A DNA stretch of 61,936 nucleotides. Origin: Bacillota bacterium. Its GTDB lineage: Bacteria > Bacillota > Clostridia > Acetivibrionales > JANLFN01. The notes below the pieces were generated by a model. The model worked only from the letters and a program-made list of their open reading frames with translations, had not been told where the DNA came from and ran no database searches. A program made the translations under genes and the position numbers. This document shows positions 19,601 through 27,800 of the stretch, one piece after another; the first letter of the stretch is position 1; each line of letters opens with the position of its first letter. Where the stretch lies: positions 1 to 61,936 of the forward strand of contig JAEWTV010000071.1 of NCBI GenBank assembly GCA_023397675.1, in the 5' to 3' direction.

Positions 19601-19764
19601 CACAGGGTAAGCTAAACGAACTGCTTATGCCTGAAACCAGCCATGGGATAGGCCTGTGGAATATAGACAGAAGGCTTAAGAAACTGTATGGAAAAGGTTT
19701 AAGTATAGAAAGCGAGCCTGGTAAAGGGACTAGAGTGTCCTATATTGTTCCGGAGGTGATATGA
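16699..19764 (+). CDS. Hybrid sensor kinase: 7TMR-DISM, HisKA/HATPase, receiver, LytS-type second kinase
   Basis: A membrane sensor of 1021 residues with two kinase modules. In order: N-terminal helix; extracellular DISM-type beta domain (about 50-210); seven-helix block (about 220-410); dimerisation domain with phospho-acceptor His446 in SHELRTPLSG; HATPase with DTGEGIP and GGTGLGLPI; receiver domain with Asp746 in LVILDVMMPEMSG; then a His_kinase (LytS/YesM-like) module with AQIKPHFLFNTLNTI (His837) and a second ATPase (LVENAVIHG, DNGQGI, HGIGLWNI). The GTG at 16699 follows AGGAAGG by 8 nt and lies after the promoter; a longer in-frame start at 16609 would overlap the operator. It is separated from the response regulator gene by one base. 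The presence of two kinases suggests an internal relay plus direct signalling to the partner regulator. Confidence 0.9.
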   Translation: MKALKDKKYLKYIFLLVGVLVLVAASLSFFKTEDNKQVSPVNGILDLQNWDPGKDRVLSLKGQWDFYWQKFINYQDIGNSSPTPDITADAPGFWDSYKINGKSLPGMGYGTYLLRVVNAQKGIPLSLRISTFSNAYNMYIDNQLVSSNGKVGKSKAEYFPEYEPRAVEFTPDKSSFELIIHVSNFTYSIGGGMWDAISMGTPEQIRNMDNVIFYKDLFLIGALVFIALYYLSFFMMRREDRSSLYFALMCIMIVSRVMIYGAFMLKKLFPSISFNLIVSIDYISLCSFPVFALLILGRLFPKEFSGIVQKVVSFYAAGMTLLVIITPVHFYSRMIYIVQIIALLIALYGIVCVSIAFIRGRKDSFILLAGILLFIIAGVHDLLYENNVILSPFGDLVPFGLFILMFLQSFVLSRRFSEAFKKVDTLSRELLKMDKIKDEFLANTSHELRTPLSGIIGITESMLKGSSGNLNSHQKQNLSIIKGSARRLSNLVNDILDYSNMRNGNIGLNIRPIQMEGLIQTVINVFKQLYRSNEYIITFEIPEGLPAAMADENRVVQILYNLVGNAVKFTVKGYIKVSVSKAGKMLEICVSDTGEGIPNDKLEDIFKSFEQVDNSLTRRHGGTGLGLPITKHLVELLGGSMWVESTLGEGSRFYFTLPATAGVPEETDMNIEVPEPFTLSLEEVSAGIEIAQDGTRILIVDDDVVNLQAAAETLKLEGYSVTAVNSGKAALKELERQPDYSLVILDVMMPEMSGYEVCRKLRESKSIFELPVLILTAKASTEDIVMGFEAGTNDYLPKPFEPEELMARVRTLVNLKMSVDKAMTAEVAFMQAQIKPHFLFNTLNTISSFCDTNPDHAQKLIDDFSNYLRQSFDFKSLEMYVPLERELSLISSYTEIEKARFGENLKVIFDIDSTIKIRVPMLSIQPLVENAVIHGLRKKGGGGVVTITVKKASEGALVAVKDNGQGIAQGKLNELLMPETSHGIGLWNIDRRLKKLYGKGLSIESEPGKGTRVSYIVPEVI

Positions 19765-19765
19765 A

Positions 19766-20854
19766 TTGATAAGCGCTATTGTTGTAGATGATGAAAGGCC
19801 CGCTCTCGACAAACTTGTAAAAATGCTGAAGAATAGCGGCCTTGCAGAGGTGAAGGGGGAATTTTGCAGACCTCTTGAAGCATTGGAGTTTCTAAGAAGT
19901 AATAGGGTGGATGTCGTTTTTCTTGATATAGAAATGCCTGATATGGATGGTATTGAGCTTTCAAGCCGAATAATTGACCTTCAGGGGGAGATTGCCGTTG
20001 TTTTTGTAACAGCTTATAATCAATATGCTGTAGAAGCCTTTAGTTTGAATGCTCTTGATTACCTTATGAAACCGGTGTCACCTGAAAGACTAGGTGAAAC
20101 ACTTGACAAAATCATGAAAGGGAAAGGGATAATGTCCTGCTCAGAAGGCATTTATATACGGTGTTTTGGCAGGTTTGCAGTTAGTGTTGGAAAAGAGGAA
20201 GTAAAATTCCGTACTGAGAAGGCGGAAGAACTATTGGCTTTTATGATTGACAGGAGAGGGAGCTTCGTCAGCCGAAGTGAAATAATAGACAGCCTGTGGG
20301 AGAATTTTGATGGGGATAGGGCGCTTATTCATTTTAATACAACACTTCATTATTTAAAAAAAGCTTTGCTCAAATATGGCGCACAAATACCTTTTGCATA
20401 TGACAGAGGCGGCTATAAATTTAATATGAGTGGTATTGGTTGTGACTATATAGATTTCTCTGTTTTTTTTGATAATTACAAAACTACCCAACAGCTTAAT
20501 ATCCCTGAGTGTGAAAAGATAGCAGCACTTATTATGGGGGATTATCTTTCGGGCTGGGAATATGATTGGGCTGCAGTAAAAAGGCTGCTACTGGAGGAGC
20601 AGTACTTCTACCTGATAATTGCGATGGCTGAATACTTCAAAGGGACAGGCAGTTACCGGAAAGCGGCTGAATGGCTTAAAACAGGACTCCTCAAGGAACC
20701 CCTTCATAGAGAACTTAATTACAGATTGGTGGAAGTCCTGCTGCTGGCTAATGAGCGTATATCAGCGGTAAAATATTATGACGTTTACAGGAACGGTTTG
20801 AGAAAGAAGTTTGAGTGTGAGCCGGATGCAGAATTTATACGACTGATGAATTAA
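19766..20854 (+). CDS. Response regulator with SARP-type (winged helix + BTAD) output
   Basis: A 362-residue transcription regulator. The receiver domain (about 1-118) has the acidic pair in VVDDE, phospho-acceptor Asp54 in VVFLDIEMPDMDG, and the Thr-Ala/Lys switch residues (FVTAYN, LMKPV). It is followed by an OmpR-like winged helix (about 128-220: IYIRCFGRFAVSVG, SEIIDSLWENFDGDRALIHFN) and a helical BTAD/TPR-like domain (about 225-362: YRKAAEWLKTGLLKEPLHRELN). That combination is the SARP output, here fused to a receiver. The start is TTG, with GGAGGTGAT placed correctly upstream, and the gene follows the kinase after one base. The kinase is therefore its cognate partner. Predicted targets are the two GTTAAGT repeat promoters next to it. 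Confidence 0.9.
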   Translation: MISAIVVDDERPALDKLVKMLKNSGLAEVKGEFCRPLEALEFLRSNRVDVVFLDIEMPDMDGIELSSRIIDLQGEIAVVFVTAYNQYAVEAFSLNALDYLMKPVSPERLGETLDKIMKGKGIMSCSEGIYIRCFGRFAVSVGKEEVKFRTEKAEELLAFMIDRRGSFVSRSEIIDSLWENFDGDRALIHFNTTLHYLKKALLKYGAQIPFAYDRGGYKFNMSGIGCDYIDFSVFFDNYKTTQQLNIPECEKIAALIMGDYLSGWEYDWAAVKRLLLEEQYFYLIIAMAEYFKGTGSYRKAAEWLKTGLLKEPLHRELNYRLVEVLLLANERISAVKYYDVYRNGLRKKFECEPDAEFIRLMN

Positions 20855-20910
20855 TCCAATTTTAGAGAGGACTACAAATTTTAACGATAAATATGGCTAT
20901 TTTTATAAAG

Positions 20911-20940
20911 CCTTGAAGAATAAGAACTTCAGGGTTTTTT
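20911..20940 (+). terminator. Intrinsic terminator after the response regulator gene
   Basis: An 8-bp stem CCTTGAAG / CTTCAGGG (one T-G pair) with an 8-nt loop is followed by TTTTTT. Confidence 0.85.
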
Positions 20941-20953
20941 CATGTAAAAAACC

Positions 20954-20986
20954 GTTAAGTGGTGGTTAAGTTATAAATTGTAGAAT
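20954..20986 (+). promoter_or_regulatory. Direct-repeat operator and -10 box before the adhesin gene
   Basis: GTTAAGT at 20954-20960 and again at 20965-20971, 4 nt apart, ending 9 nt before TAGAAT (20981-20986). The repeats, their 11-nt period, the TG before the second repeat and the 9-nt gap to the -10 all match the site at 16593-16625. This points to one regulator controlling both the sensor operon and this surface adhesin. Confidence 0.7.
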
Positions 20987-21046
20987 TAAATATAAAGATG
21001 TGTTATTTACACGGATTTTCTCTTAATGTAGGGGAGGTATATTTTA

Positions 21047-24000
21047 ATGGAGACGATGGAGTATTCTTTAAAGAAAAACAGGCGGCAAGGCAATATGTGG
21101 CTTCTAACTGTACTAACAGTGATGATGTTTATGATTTTTGGTTCAAGCCAGGCGTGGGGTGCCGGACCTGTATGGTCTCAAATGGGGAGTGTCGGCATCA
21201 ATGCGGTGAACGGCTGTTACGGAACCTCAATAGTTATTCTCAATGGGACTCCTTATATGGCTTATGCCGAGTATTATGGAGCTGGAGTGTTAAAGTATAA
21301 TGGAACTAATTGGACAAAGGTAGGATCTTCTCTAACCAATGATGAATGTAATAATGTGTCAATGAGCGTATACGGTACCACACTTTATGTTGCTTATAGT
21401 TCTGTAAATAATTCAAATGTAACAGTCAAAAAGTTTGATACTGCTTCAGACTCGGATTGGTCTTCTGTTGGAATAGCTTCTCCCAGCCAAGCCAATTCTA
21501 AAGATTCATGGTTATCCTTAAATATAAACAACAGCAGTGATATCTATATGACATATACGGCCTATACCGACACACACTTCAGAATATACCATTATGATGG
21601 TTCATCCTGGGCCTTACAAATAATTGCAAACGGTTCGATAGGGTGTGGTACAAATGTTAATGGCACTGCTTATGCGGCTTATCGAAATGGCGGAGCTGAG
21701 TTCCGGCTGGATAAAAACTCAGGAAACGGATGGAATAAAATTCAGGACTTAAATGGCCCTCCAATAGCAATATGCAAAGACAACAACGGTAAGCTATATA
21801 TCGTAACAGAAGATATTAATAATAGTAATTTGTCTGTAGCTGTCTATGATACTGCAAGCAATGTTTATTCAATACTTGGTTCCAATTTACCGTATAGTTC
21901 AGTAGATTCTCCATCTATTTCTGTGGATAATGGTACGGTTTATTTAATGTTTCATAAAAACAGCACCGCTTATCTTTATGCCAATCAAAACGGTACTTGG
22001 GTACAGGTGGGCAGCCCTACTACAAGTGCCGCATATGGCGAGATGACTGCATACAATGGTGTAGCCTATTATACCTATTCAAATCAATACAAACTAGCCG
22101 CAGCACAGATAACCTACCCAGTTCCTGTTCCAAAAGTAACTATGATCAGTCCGGCTGCCGGACCCGAGACCGGAGGGACCTTGGTTAATATCACCGGTAC
22201 AAACTTTACAGGAGTAACTGCAGTGAATTTCGGCGGTACACCGGCGACCAGTTTCACTGTCAACAGTTCCACTTCAATAACAGCAACTGCACCGTCGGGA
22301 AGCGGAATTGTAGATGTGACTATTACCGGGCCGGATGGGACCAGCGCAACAAGCAGTACTGACCAATTCACCTATTGTAAAAAGCCTACGGTTACCAGTA
22401 TCAGTCCGAATAATGGGCCTGAGGCAGAGGGGACCTCCGTTGTTATTAGCGGTACAGATTTTAGCGGAGTGACTGCGGTTAACTTTGGTGCTATACCAGC
22501 GACCAGTTTCACTGTCAACAGCCCCACAGCAATAACAGCAACTGCTCCGGCAGGAAGCGGAACGGTGGATGTCACTGTTACTTCACCTGGAGGAAGCAGT
22601 GATACAGATACCAGTGACCAATTTACTTATCTGAAAACTTATACAGTGACTTTTGATTCTCAGAGCGGAAGTTTAGTTGATAGTATTACCGATATAAAAA
22701 AAGGTTTTAATATAAGCGAGCCGATTGCTCCAACAAAACAGGATTATGTTTTTGATGGCTGGTACAAGGAATCAGCCTGCACTAATGCCTGGGATTTTAC
22801 TACTGATACAGTAACCGGCAATATCACCCTGTTTGCCAAGTGGACACCTAAACATACTGTCAGTATTGGAACAATCAATGGGGGTACAATTACTGCTTCA
22901 CCAACAACTGCGGTAGAAGGATCAACTATCAACCTTACTGTCACACCAAATTCCGGCAATCAACTCAAGGCTGGAACCTTAAAATATAATGACGGTACTG
23001 ACCACAACATTACCGGGACAAGCTTCACCATGCCTGCAGTAAATGTAACGGTGACGGCGGAATTTGAAACTAAACCTGATCCTGTCACTAGTTCAGATAA
23101 GGTTGCTGCAGATAAGGCAGCCCTGGATATAGAATATGCAAAGGGAGACAGCGAAGTTTCAGTAACTCAAAACCTGAATCTTGCTTTAATTGGTTCTGAA
23201 TATTTTTCCAACATAACATGGGCATCGAGCAATACGTCAGTTATCAGTAACAGTGGTGTAGTAAAACGGCCTTCATTTGACGACGGAGATGCCAGTGTGA
23301 CTTTAACTGCAACAATAGAGTTTAAAGGGACAACTGATACTAAAGTCTTTCATTTGACTGTAACAAAGCTTCCTCAGGTGAACTTTACTGTGACTTTTGA
23401 TAAAAATGGAGGAGACACGGAGGCAAGTCCTATAACAAAGACTGCAGCTTCAGGTAAAAATGTTGGAACTCTTCCTACAGCACCTACAAGGTCTGGTTAT
23501 ACCTTTAATGGCTGGAATACATCGGCAAATGGAAGTGGAACAGCGTTCATGGCATCTACTGCAATTACCTCAAATATTACTGTGTATGCACAATGGACTA
23601 AAACAATACCTAACGGTGGAGGTGGCGGAGGCGGTACAGCGATAATTACACCACCACCAGAGATGCCAAAAACAGAAATAACTGTTTCAGACAATAAACC
23701 AATTGCTTCGACAACAGCTACAGCTACCGTTGACAACAATGGTAAAGCAAGCACAGCAGTAACAAAGGAGCAAATAGATGATGCTGTCAGTAAGGCTGTT
23801 GAGGAAGCTAGAAAGCAGGATAGTGATACACCCGTGGTCGAAATAAAAGTAAAGGCAAATGAAGATGCAAAAACTGTTGAGACAAACCTTCCAAAAGCTG
23901 CGATTAATGCATTAAGTAGTAATGTTTCTCAATTGAACGTTTCAACACCTGTTGCTGATATTACTTTTGATTCAAAAACACTGTCCACGATATCCAATGA

Positions 24001-24871
24001 GGCATCAGGTGACATAAAAATAACAGCTTCCAAGGTTGACACGTCAGCGATTTCAACCGAATCTCAGCAGGTGGTAGGTGACCGGCCAGTATTCAATTTC
24101 AGTGTTACAAGTGGAAATAGGACAATTTCACAATTCGGAGGAAATGTATCTGTATCAGTTCCTTATACACCAAAACAGGGTGAGGACAAGAATGCTATAG
24201 TAATCTATTACATAAATGCGGAGGGTAAACCTGAATTAGTAAACAATTGCGTATATAACCCTTCAACTGGATGCATTACCTTTAATACAAACCATTTCTC
24301 ACAGTATGCTGTAGGCTATAATAAGGTAAACTTCAAGGATGTAGCTGCAGACACATGGTACAGCAATCCTGTAGCTTTCATTGCTGCGAGAGGGATTACC
24401 ACTGGTTCGGGTAACGGGAATTTCGGACCTGATGAAAAGCTAACCAGAGGACAGTTCATAGTCATGCTTATGAAGGCATATGGTATAGCCCCAGATATTA
24501 ATGGAAAGGACAACTTTGCAGACGCAGGTAATACCTGGTATACCGCTTATCTGGCTACCGCTAAGAAGCTTGGTATATCTGCAGGTGTAGGCAACAATAT
24601 GTTTGCACCCGAAAAGGAAATTACAAGACAGGAGATGTTTACCCTTCTGTATAATGCGTTGAAAGTTATTGGAAAGCTGCCGAGTGTCAATTCTGGCAAA
24701 TTGGTTGAAAGCTTTAGTGATGCTGGTGATATAGCTCCCTGGGCTAAGGATGCCATTAAATTATTTGTGGAAAACGGAACAATTAGTGGCAACGGAAACA
24801 AGCTTTCTCCAAAGGGTTTCACCACCAGAGCTCAGATGGCTCAAGTGCTTTACAGCCTACTCTCGAAATAA
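21047..24871 (+). CDS. Large SLH-anchored surface protein with IPT/TIG and InlB-type repeats
   Basis: Secreted modular adhesin-like protein, 1274 residues. After a signal peptide (cleavage near SQAWGA) there is a repeat-rich beta region (about 40-360, propeller-like with recurring Trp and YMAY/YIVT strands); two IPT/TIG immunoglobulin-like domains (about 363-530, each beginning P..T.ISP..GPE); an InlB B-repeat (about 533-595, ending FAKWTP); a divergent InlB repeat (about 597-668); an atrophied Ig-like domain (about 680-775); another InlB B-repeat ending YAQWTK; a GGGGGGG linker; a long domain of unknown type; and three C-terminal SLH repeats (about 1090-1274). Start ATG is after GGGGAGG. Its promoter carries the GTTAAGT repeats. 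Ligand unknown; surface adhesion is inferred. Confidence 0.88.
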   Translation: METMEYSLKKNRRQGNMWLLTVLTVMMFMIFGSSQAWGAGPVWSQMGSVGINAVNGCYGTSIVILNGTPYMAYAEYYGAGVLKYNGTNWTKVGSSLTNDECNNVSMSVYGTTLYVAYSSVNNSNVTVKKFDTASDSDWSSVGIASPSQANSKDSWLSLNINNSSDIYMTYTAYTDTHFRIYHYDGSSWALQIIANGSIGCGTNVNGTAYAAYRNGGAEFRLDKNSGNGWNKIQDLNGPPIAICKDNNGKLYIVTEDINNSNLSVAVYDTASNVYSILGSNLPYSSVDSPSISVDNGTVYLMFHKNSTAYLYANQNGTWVQVGSPTTSAAYGEMTAYNGVAYYTYSNQYKLAAAQITYPVPVPKVTMISPAAGPETGGTLVNITGTNFTGVTAVNFGGTPATSFTVNSSTSITATAPSGSGIVDVTITGPDGTSATSSTDQFTYCKKPTVTSISPNNGPEAEGTSVVISGTDFSGVTAVNFGAIPATSFTVNSPTAITATAPAGSGTVDVTVTSPGGSSDTDTSDQFTYLKTYTVTFDSQSGSLVDSITDIKKGFNISEPIAPTKQDYVFDGWYKESACTNAWDFTTDTVTGNITLFAKWTPKHTVSIGTINGGTITASPTTAVEGSTINLTVTPNSGNQLKAGTLKYNDGTDHNITGTSFTMPAVNVTVTAEFETKPDPVTSSDKVAADKAALDIEYAKGDSEVSVTQNLNLALIGSEYFSNITWASSNTSVISNSGVVKRPSFDDGDASVTLTATIEFKGTTDTKVFHLTVTKLPQVNFTVTFDKNGGDTEASPITKTAASGKNVGTLPTAPTRSGYTFNGWNTSANGSGTAFMASTAITSNITVYAQWTKTIPNGGGGGGGTAIITPPPEMPKTEITVSDNKPIASTTATATVDNNGKASTAVTKEQIDDAVSKAVEEARKQDSDTPVVEIKVKANEDAKTVETNLPKAAINALSSNVSQLNVSTPVADITFDSKTLSTISNEASGDIKITASKVDTSAISTESQQVVGDRPVFNFSVTSGNRTISQFGGNVSVSVPYTPKQGEDKNAIVIYYINAEGKPELVNNCVYNPSTGCITFNTNHFSQYAVGYNKVNFKDVAADTWYSNPVAFIAARGITTGSGNGNFGPDEKLTRGQFIVMLMKAYGIAPDINGKDNFADAGNTWYTAYLATAKKLGISAGVGNNMFAPEKEITRQEMFTLLYNALKVIGKLPSVNSGKLVESFSDAGDIAPWAKDAIKLFVENGTISGNGNKLSPKGFTTRAQMAQVLYSLLSK

Positions 24872-24899
24872 ACAATTACGTGAACATTCAAATAATTAA

Positions 24900-24937
24900 A
24901 AAAGGCATTGTCTCTTAAACGAGATAATGCCTTTTTG
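24900..24937 (+). terminator. Bidirectional intrinsic terminator
   Basis: A 14-bp stem AAAGGCATTGTCTC / GAGATAATGCCTTT (one mismatch) with a 6-nt loop, A-rich before and T-rich after. It serves the adhesin gene and, from the other side, the convergent CheY-like gene that ends at 24948. Confidence 0.85.
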
Positions 24938-24947
24938 GTGCTCGCTT

Positions 24948-25337
24948 TTAGTTATTAGGTTTTTTCAGCTTTATTGCATTTCGTATTTTGTTTATGAATA
25001 TGTGTTTGCTAATATTGTTCAAAGGTTTTATGAGGTAATCATAAACATCATATTCAAGTACTTTGGTGATACTCTCATCATCATCTGTAGAAGATATAAC
25101 AATTATTGGTATTTCTTTGTAATACTGTGTCATGGAAAACTGCTTCAGAAACTCGAAACCATCCATAACAGGCATTACCATATCAAGTATAATCAGGTCT
25201 ATGCTTCGGCCTTCAATTAATTCAAGTGCTTCGAGTCCGTTGTTTGCGGATATAATGGTGTATCTTTCGTTAAAAAGGTAATCCCTAATAACGGTGTTGT
25301 CAAGAATGTTATCATCGGCTATAAGTATTGTCTGCAT
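24948..25337 (-). CDS. Single-domain CheY-like response regulator
   Basis: A 129-residue stand-alone receiver domain: acidic residues in LIADDN, phospho-acceptor Asp in LIILDMVMPVMDG, Ser in VISSTDD and Lys in DYLIKPL. There is no output domain, so it probably acts by protein contact or in a phosphorelay. The ATG at 25337 is preceded by AGGAG on the minus strand; a longer frame reaching 25448 has no site. It is transcribed away from the MshEN-PilM pair, a layout compatible with a role in surface motility or secretion, but no partner kinase is adjacent. Confidence 0.88.
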   Translation of the reverse strand: MQTILIADDNILDNTVIRDYLFNERYTIISANNGLEALELIEGRSIDLIILDMVMPVMDGFEFLKQFSMTQYYKEIPIIVISSTDDDESITKVLEYDVYDYLIKPLNNISKHIFINKIRNAIKLKKPNN

Positions 25338-25451
25338 ATTGTTTTCTCCTTCAAATATTTTTCCGGTAAAAAACGTGTTAACCTTTAAAAGAATTCTACA
25401 AGTAAGTAAAAAATCCTTTGGTAAAAATAGTAAATCAGCTGATGGCAATAA

Positions 25452-25481
25452 TTGACAATAATTGTTATATGAGTATATAAT
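25452..25481 (+). promoter_or_regulatory. Sigma-A-type promoter for the MshEN-PilM operon
   Basis: TTGACA (25452-25457), 18-nt spacer, TATAAT (25476-25481). It implies a 5' leader of about 125 nt before the MshEN gene. Confidence 0.65.
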
Positions 25482-25614
25482 TTACTATATAAATTTTATG
25501 AAAAATTTATGACAAATATTATAAATTCAGCGTTTTTATCAAGTAAACAAGTTTTTTCTGCGACACAAATATGTAAACTTATAACTGTTTTATCATACAT
25601 AGAGAGGATGATAA

Positions 25615-26292
25615 GTGATGCAAGGCTTTAAAGACAGGGAAGTTCAGGAAATATTGAGGGAAGCGGGAATAATCGAAGAGGAAAGCCTATGTACAGCTGA
25701 AGTTGATGAGTATAACACCGAGGATGTTTTAATAGAGCAGAAGCTTATTCAGCATATACCCAGCCCAGCTGAATCCTTGAAGGAACAGGCTGAAAGATTG
25801 GGGGTTGATTATGTTGACTTGGAAAGTATTGAGGTTAATAACGATGCGGTGAATATTATAAGCTTTGAAGTTGCAAACAATTATCATGTATTTCCGTTTG
25901 ACATAAATAACATGCTTCACCTTGCAATGCAAAATCCGGATGATATTTTTGTGGTGGATGAGATAAAGGTGTATGCACAAATGGAAATAAAACCATACCT
26001 TGCGGACAGCAAACTAATAGAAAATGCAATTGAATATTTCTATGGGAAATCTATTGATAAAAAGGATACTAAAGTTTTTGAAAAAAAATTCAGACAAAAA
26101 ACAGAATCCGAGAAAAAGCCTTTGCCTGCAGCGGTTTCTGATTTGACTAATTCAAAGACCGATATGAAGGATATTTTAAAATCTCTTACAAAAATGTACT
26201 CTGTAGATAATGTAAAGGGTGGTAAGATTACCGGTATCAATATTGATACCGAGAAAAGGAAGATCAGTTTTTCTATTGTTTACGACTTTTAA
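25615..26292 (+). CDS. Stand-alone MshEN (GspE/PilB N-terminal) domain protein
   Basis: A 225-residue cytoplasmic protein resembling the N-terminal domain of type II secretion / type IV pilus ATPases without the ATPase: ESLKEQAERLGVDYVDLESI, FEVANNYHVFPFDI, LHLAMQNPDD and a domain end near ENAIEYFYGKS. No Walker motifs follow. Such domains can bind c-di-GMP in other bacteria, but whether the binding residues are kept cannot be judged here. The GTG at 25615 and ATG at 25618 are both possible after AGAGAGG. The C-terminal ~75 residues are Lys-rich and unassigned. The next gene, 31 nt away, is PilM-like. Confidence 0.75.
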   Translation: MMQGFKDREVQEILREAGIIEEESLCTAEVDEYNTEDVLIEQKLIQHIPSPAESLKEQAERLGVDYVDLESIEVNNDAVNIISFEVANNYHVFPFDINNMLHLAMQNPDDIFVVDEIKVYAQMEIKPYLADSKLIENAIEYFYGKSIDKKDTKVFEKKFRQKTESEKKPLPAAVSDLTNSKTDMKDILKSLTKMYSVDNVKGGKITGINIDTEKRKISFSIVYDF

Positions 26293-26323
26293 TTTTTAGC
26301 TGATCAGAAGGAGAGTGAGTACA

Positions 26324-27448
26324 TTGGCATTTCCGTTTTTTCTGGGAGAACTGGGAAGAAGTTTTCTTAAAAATGATACTCTGAGTATTGATATAGGTTT
26401 TACCAATATAAAGGTTGTGCATGCAAGAAAGAAATCAGGAAGTAGTATCAAGATAATGAATTTCGGTATAACCTCTACACCTGCAAATTGCATCAGAAAT
26501 GGTGTAATCTCTAATCTTGAAGGCATTGCTGCAAACCTTAAGAAGGTGGTAGCAAACAGCGGTATAAACGAGAAAAACGTAAAGATAGTAATCTCTGCTG
26601 GTTCAAATATAATGTCAAAGGTGTTACATGTTAAAAAGGATGAAAGAAAGAATATTGAAGAACTTCTTAAAGAATCAATCCAAACACAGATACCAAAAAA
26701 TATTCATTCATACAAATTGTTTTATCGTGTAACAGGCGAGGTGGAAATATCAGGTGAAAACTATCATAAAATACTGGTTACAATTGTCCCTGATACTGTT
26801 ATTGATGCATACGTAAAGCTTGTAAGGTATCTTGATTTCAAGCCCCTTGCGGTTGAAATACCCTTTAGTAGTGTTGCAAGATTTTTCAGCAACGGAGTAA
26901 GTGTTGCAAATGAAAAGAGTGAATACAACAATTTAATTGATATTGACAGCGGTTCAGTTGCTGTTATTGACCTGGGCTCAGAAACATCAAACATAAGTGT
27001 TCTCAGAAACGGAGCACTTGAGTTCAATCGAATCATACTAATCGGCGGTAAAAATCTTGATGACAGAATAGCCAGGAAGTTAGAGATATCCAAAGAGACT
27101 GCTGAAAGATTTAAAAAGTCCTACAGAGTAAACTCAAGCTCAGTTGTAAATGATGATACTTCTATAGCTGTACAGGAATGCATTGAAGAGCATTTAACAG
27201 AAATTTTGAAAAGCGTTAAGCTGAGTTTGGATTTCTATGCCTCCAGGTGTTATGGGGACATGCCCTGTAAAATAGTTTTCATTGGCGGTGGTTCAGGACT
27301 TTCGGGTCTTAAACAGTTAACCGAGAATATAATCGGAATACCGGCCTATACTTTGGATATGATGCATTTTGGGAATATTGAATTCAGCAGCAGTCTTGAC
27401 AAGGATAAACTTAGATACCTTATAAATGCAATTGGAACAGCGATGTAG
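26324..27448 (+). CDS. pilM: PilM-like type IV pilus assembly actin-fold protein
   Basis: A 374-residue cytoplasmic member of the PilM/FtsA actin-like ATPase group. Visible are the first phosphate loop LSIDIGFTNIKVV, second phosphate motif VAVIDLGSETSNISVL, and adenosine motif VFIGGGSGLSGL. In type IV pili PilM forms a cytoplasmic ring with PilN and links to PilB. The TTG at 26324 is 10 nt after AAGGAG; the in-frame GTG at 26315 is only one base from it. pilN, pilO, pilB, pilC and pilins are absent nearby, so this is an incomplete or orphan set with the MshEN protein. Confidence 0.85.
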   Translation: MAFPFFLGELGRSFLKNDTLSIDIGFTNIKVVHARKKSGSSIKIMNFGITSTPANCIRNGVISNLEGIAANLKKVVANSGINEKNVKIVISAGSNIMSKVLHVKKDERKNIEELLKESIQTQIPKNIHSYKLFYRVTGEVEISGENYHKILVTIVPDTVIDAYVKLVRYLDFKPLAVEIPFSSVARFFSNGVSVANEKSEYNNLIDIDSGSVAVIDLGSETSNISVLRNGALEFNRIILIGGKNLDDRIARKLEISKETAERFKKSYRVNSSSVVNDDTSIAVQECIEEHLTEILKSVKLSLDFYASRCYGDMPCKIVFIGGGSGLSGLKQLTENIIGIPAYTLDMMHFGNIEFSSSLDKDKLRYLINAIGTAM

Positions 27449-27533
27449 AAAAATTAATGTTTGCTTTTTAGAATTCGTTGGTATATATTATTAAATAATT
27501 AACAATGTTTAATATGCAAAAGGAAATGCTGAT

Positions 27534-27785
27534 ATGGAAAAGGAAAACAGAGTTGCAGTTATCGGAATAGTGCTCAATAATCGTGAAGCTTCAGCTGAAA
27601 AGGTCAATGAAATACTTGGCGATTACGGCGATATAATTGTAGGAAGAATGGGTATACCATATAAAGAACGCAACATATCCGTGATATCCATAATAGCAGA
27701 CGGTACAGGTGACCAGATCGGTGCATTAACCGGAAAACTCGGGAATATAAATGGTATAAAGGTTAAAGTAGCACTTACCTATTAA
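27534..27785 (+). CDS. Iron-only hydrogenase system regulator, TM1266 family
   Basis: An 83-residue ACT/NikR-C-like protein. The pattern RVAVIGIVL, YGDIIVGRMGIPYKER, ISVISIIADG and GALTGKLG matches the TM1266 family, which occurs in genomes with [FeFe]-hydrogenase maturation genes. A regulatory role is the family annotation and is not shown here. ATG follows AAAGGA at 9 nt. No hyd genes are adjacent. Confidence 0.85.
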   Translation: MEKENRVAVIGIVLNNREASAEKVNEILGDYGDIIVGRMGIPYKERNISVISIIADGTGDQIGALTGKLGNINGIKVKVALTY

Positions 27786-27800
27786 AAAATTAATATAGTG

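Noticed and set aside
20998..21300. 100-codon frame overlapping the adhesin start in another frame
   Set aside because: The adhesin frame has the ribosome site, signal peptide and SLH end; the overlapping frame has none.
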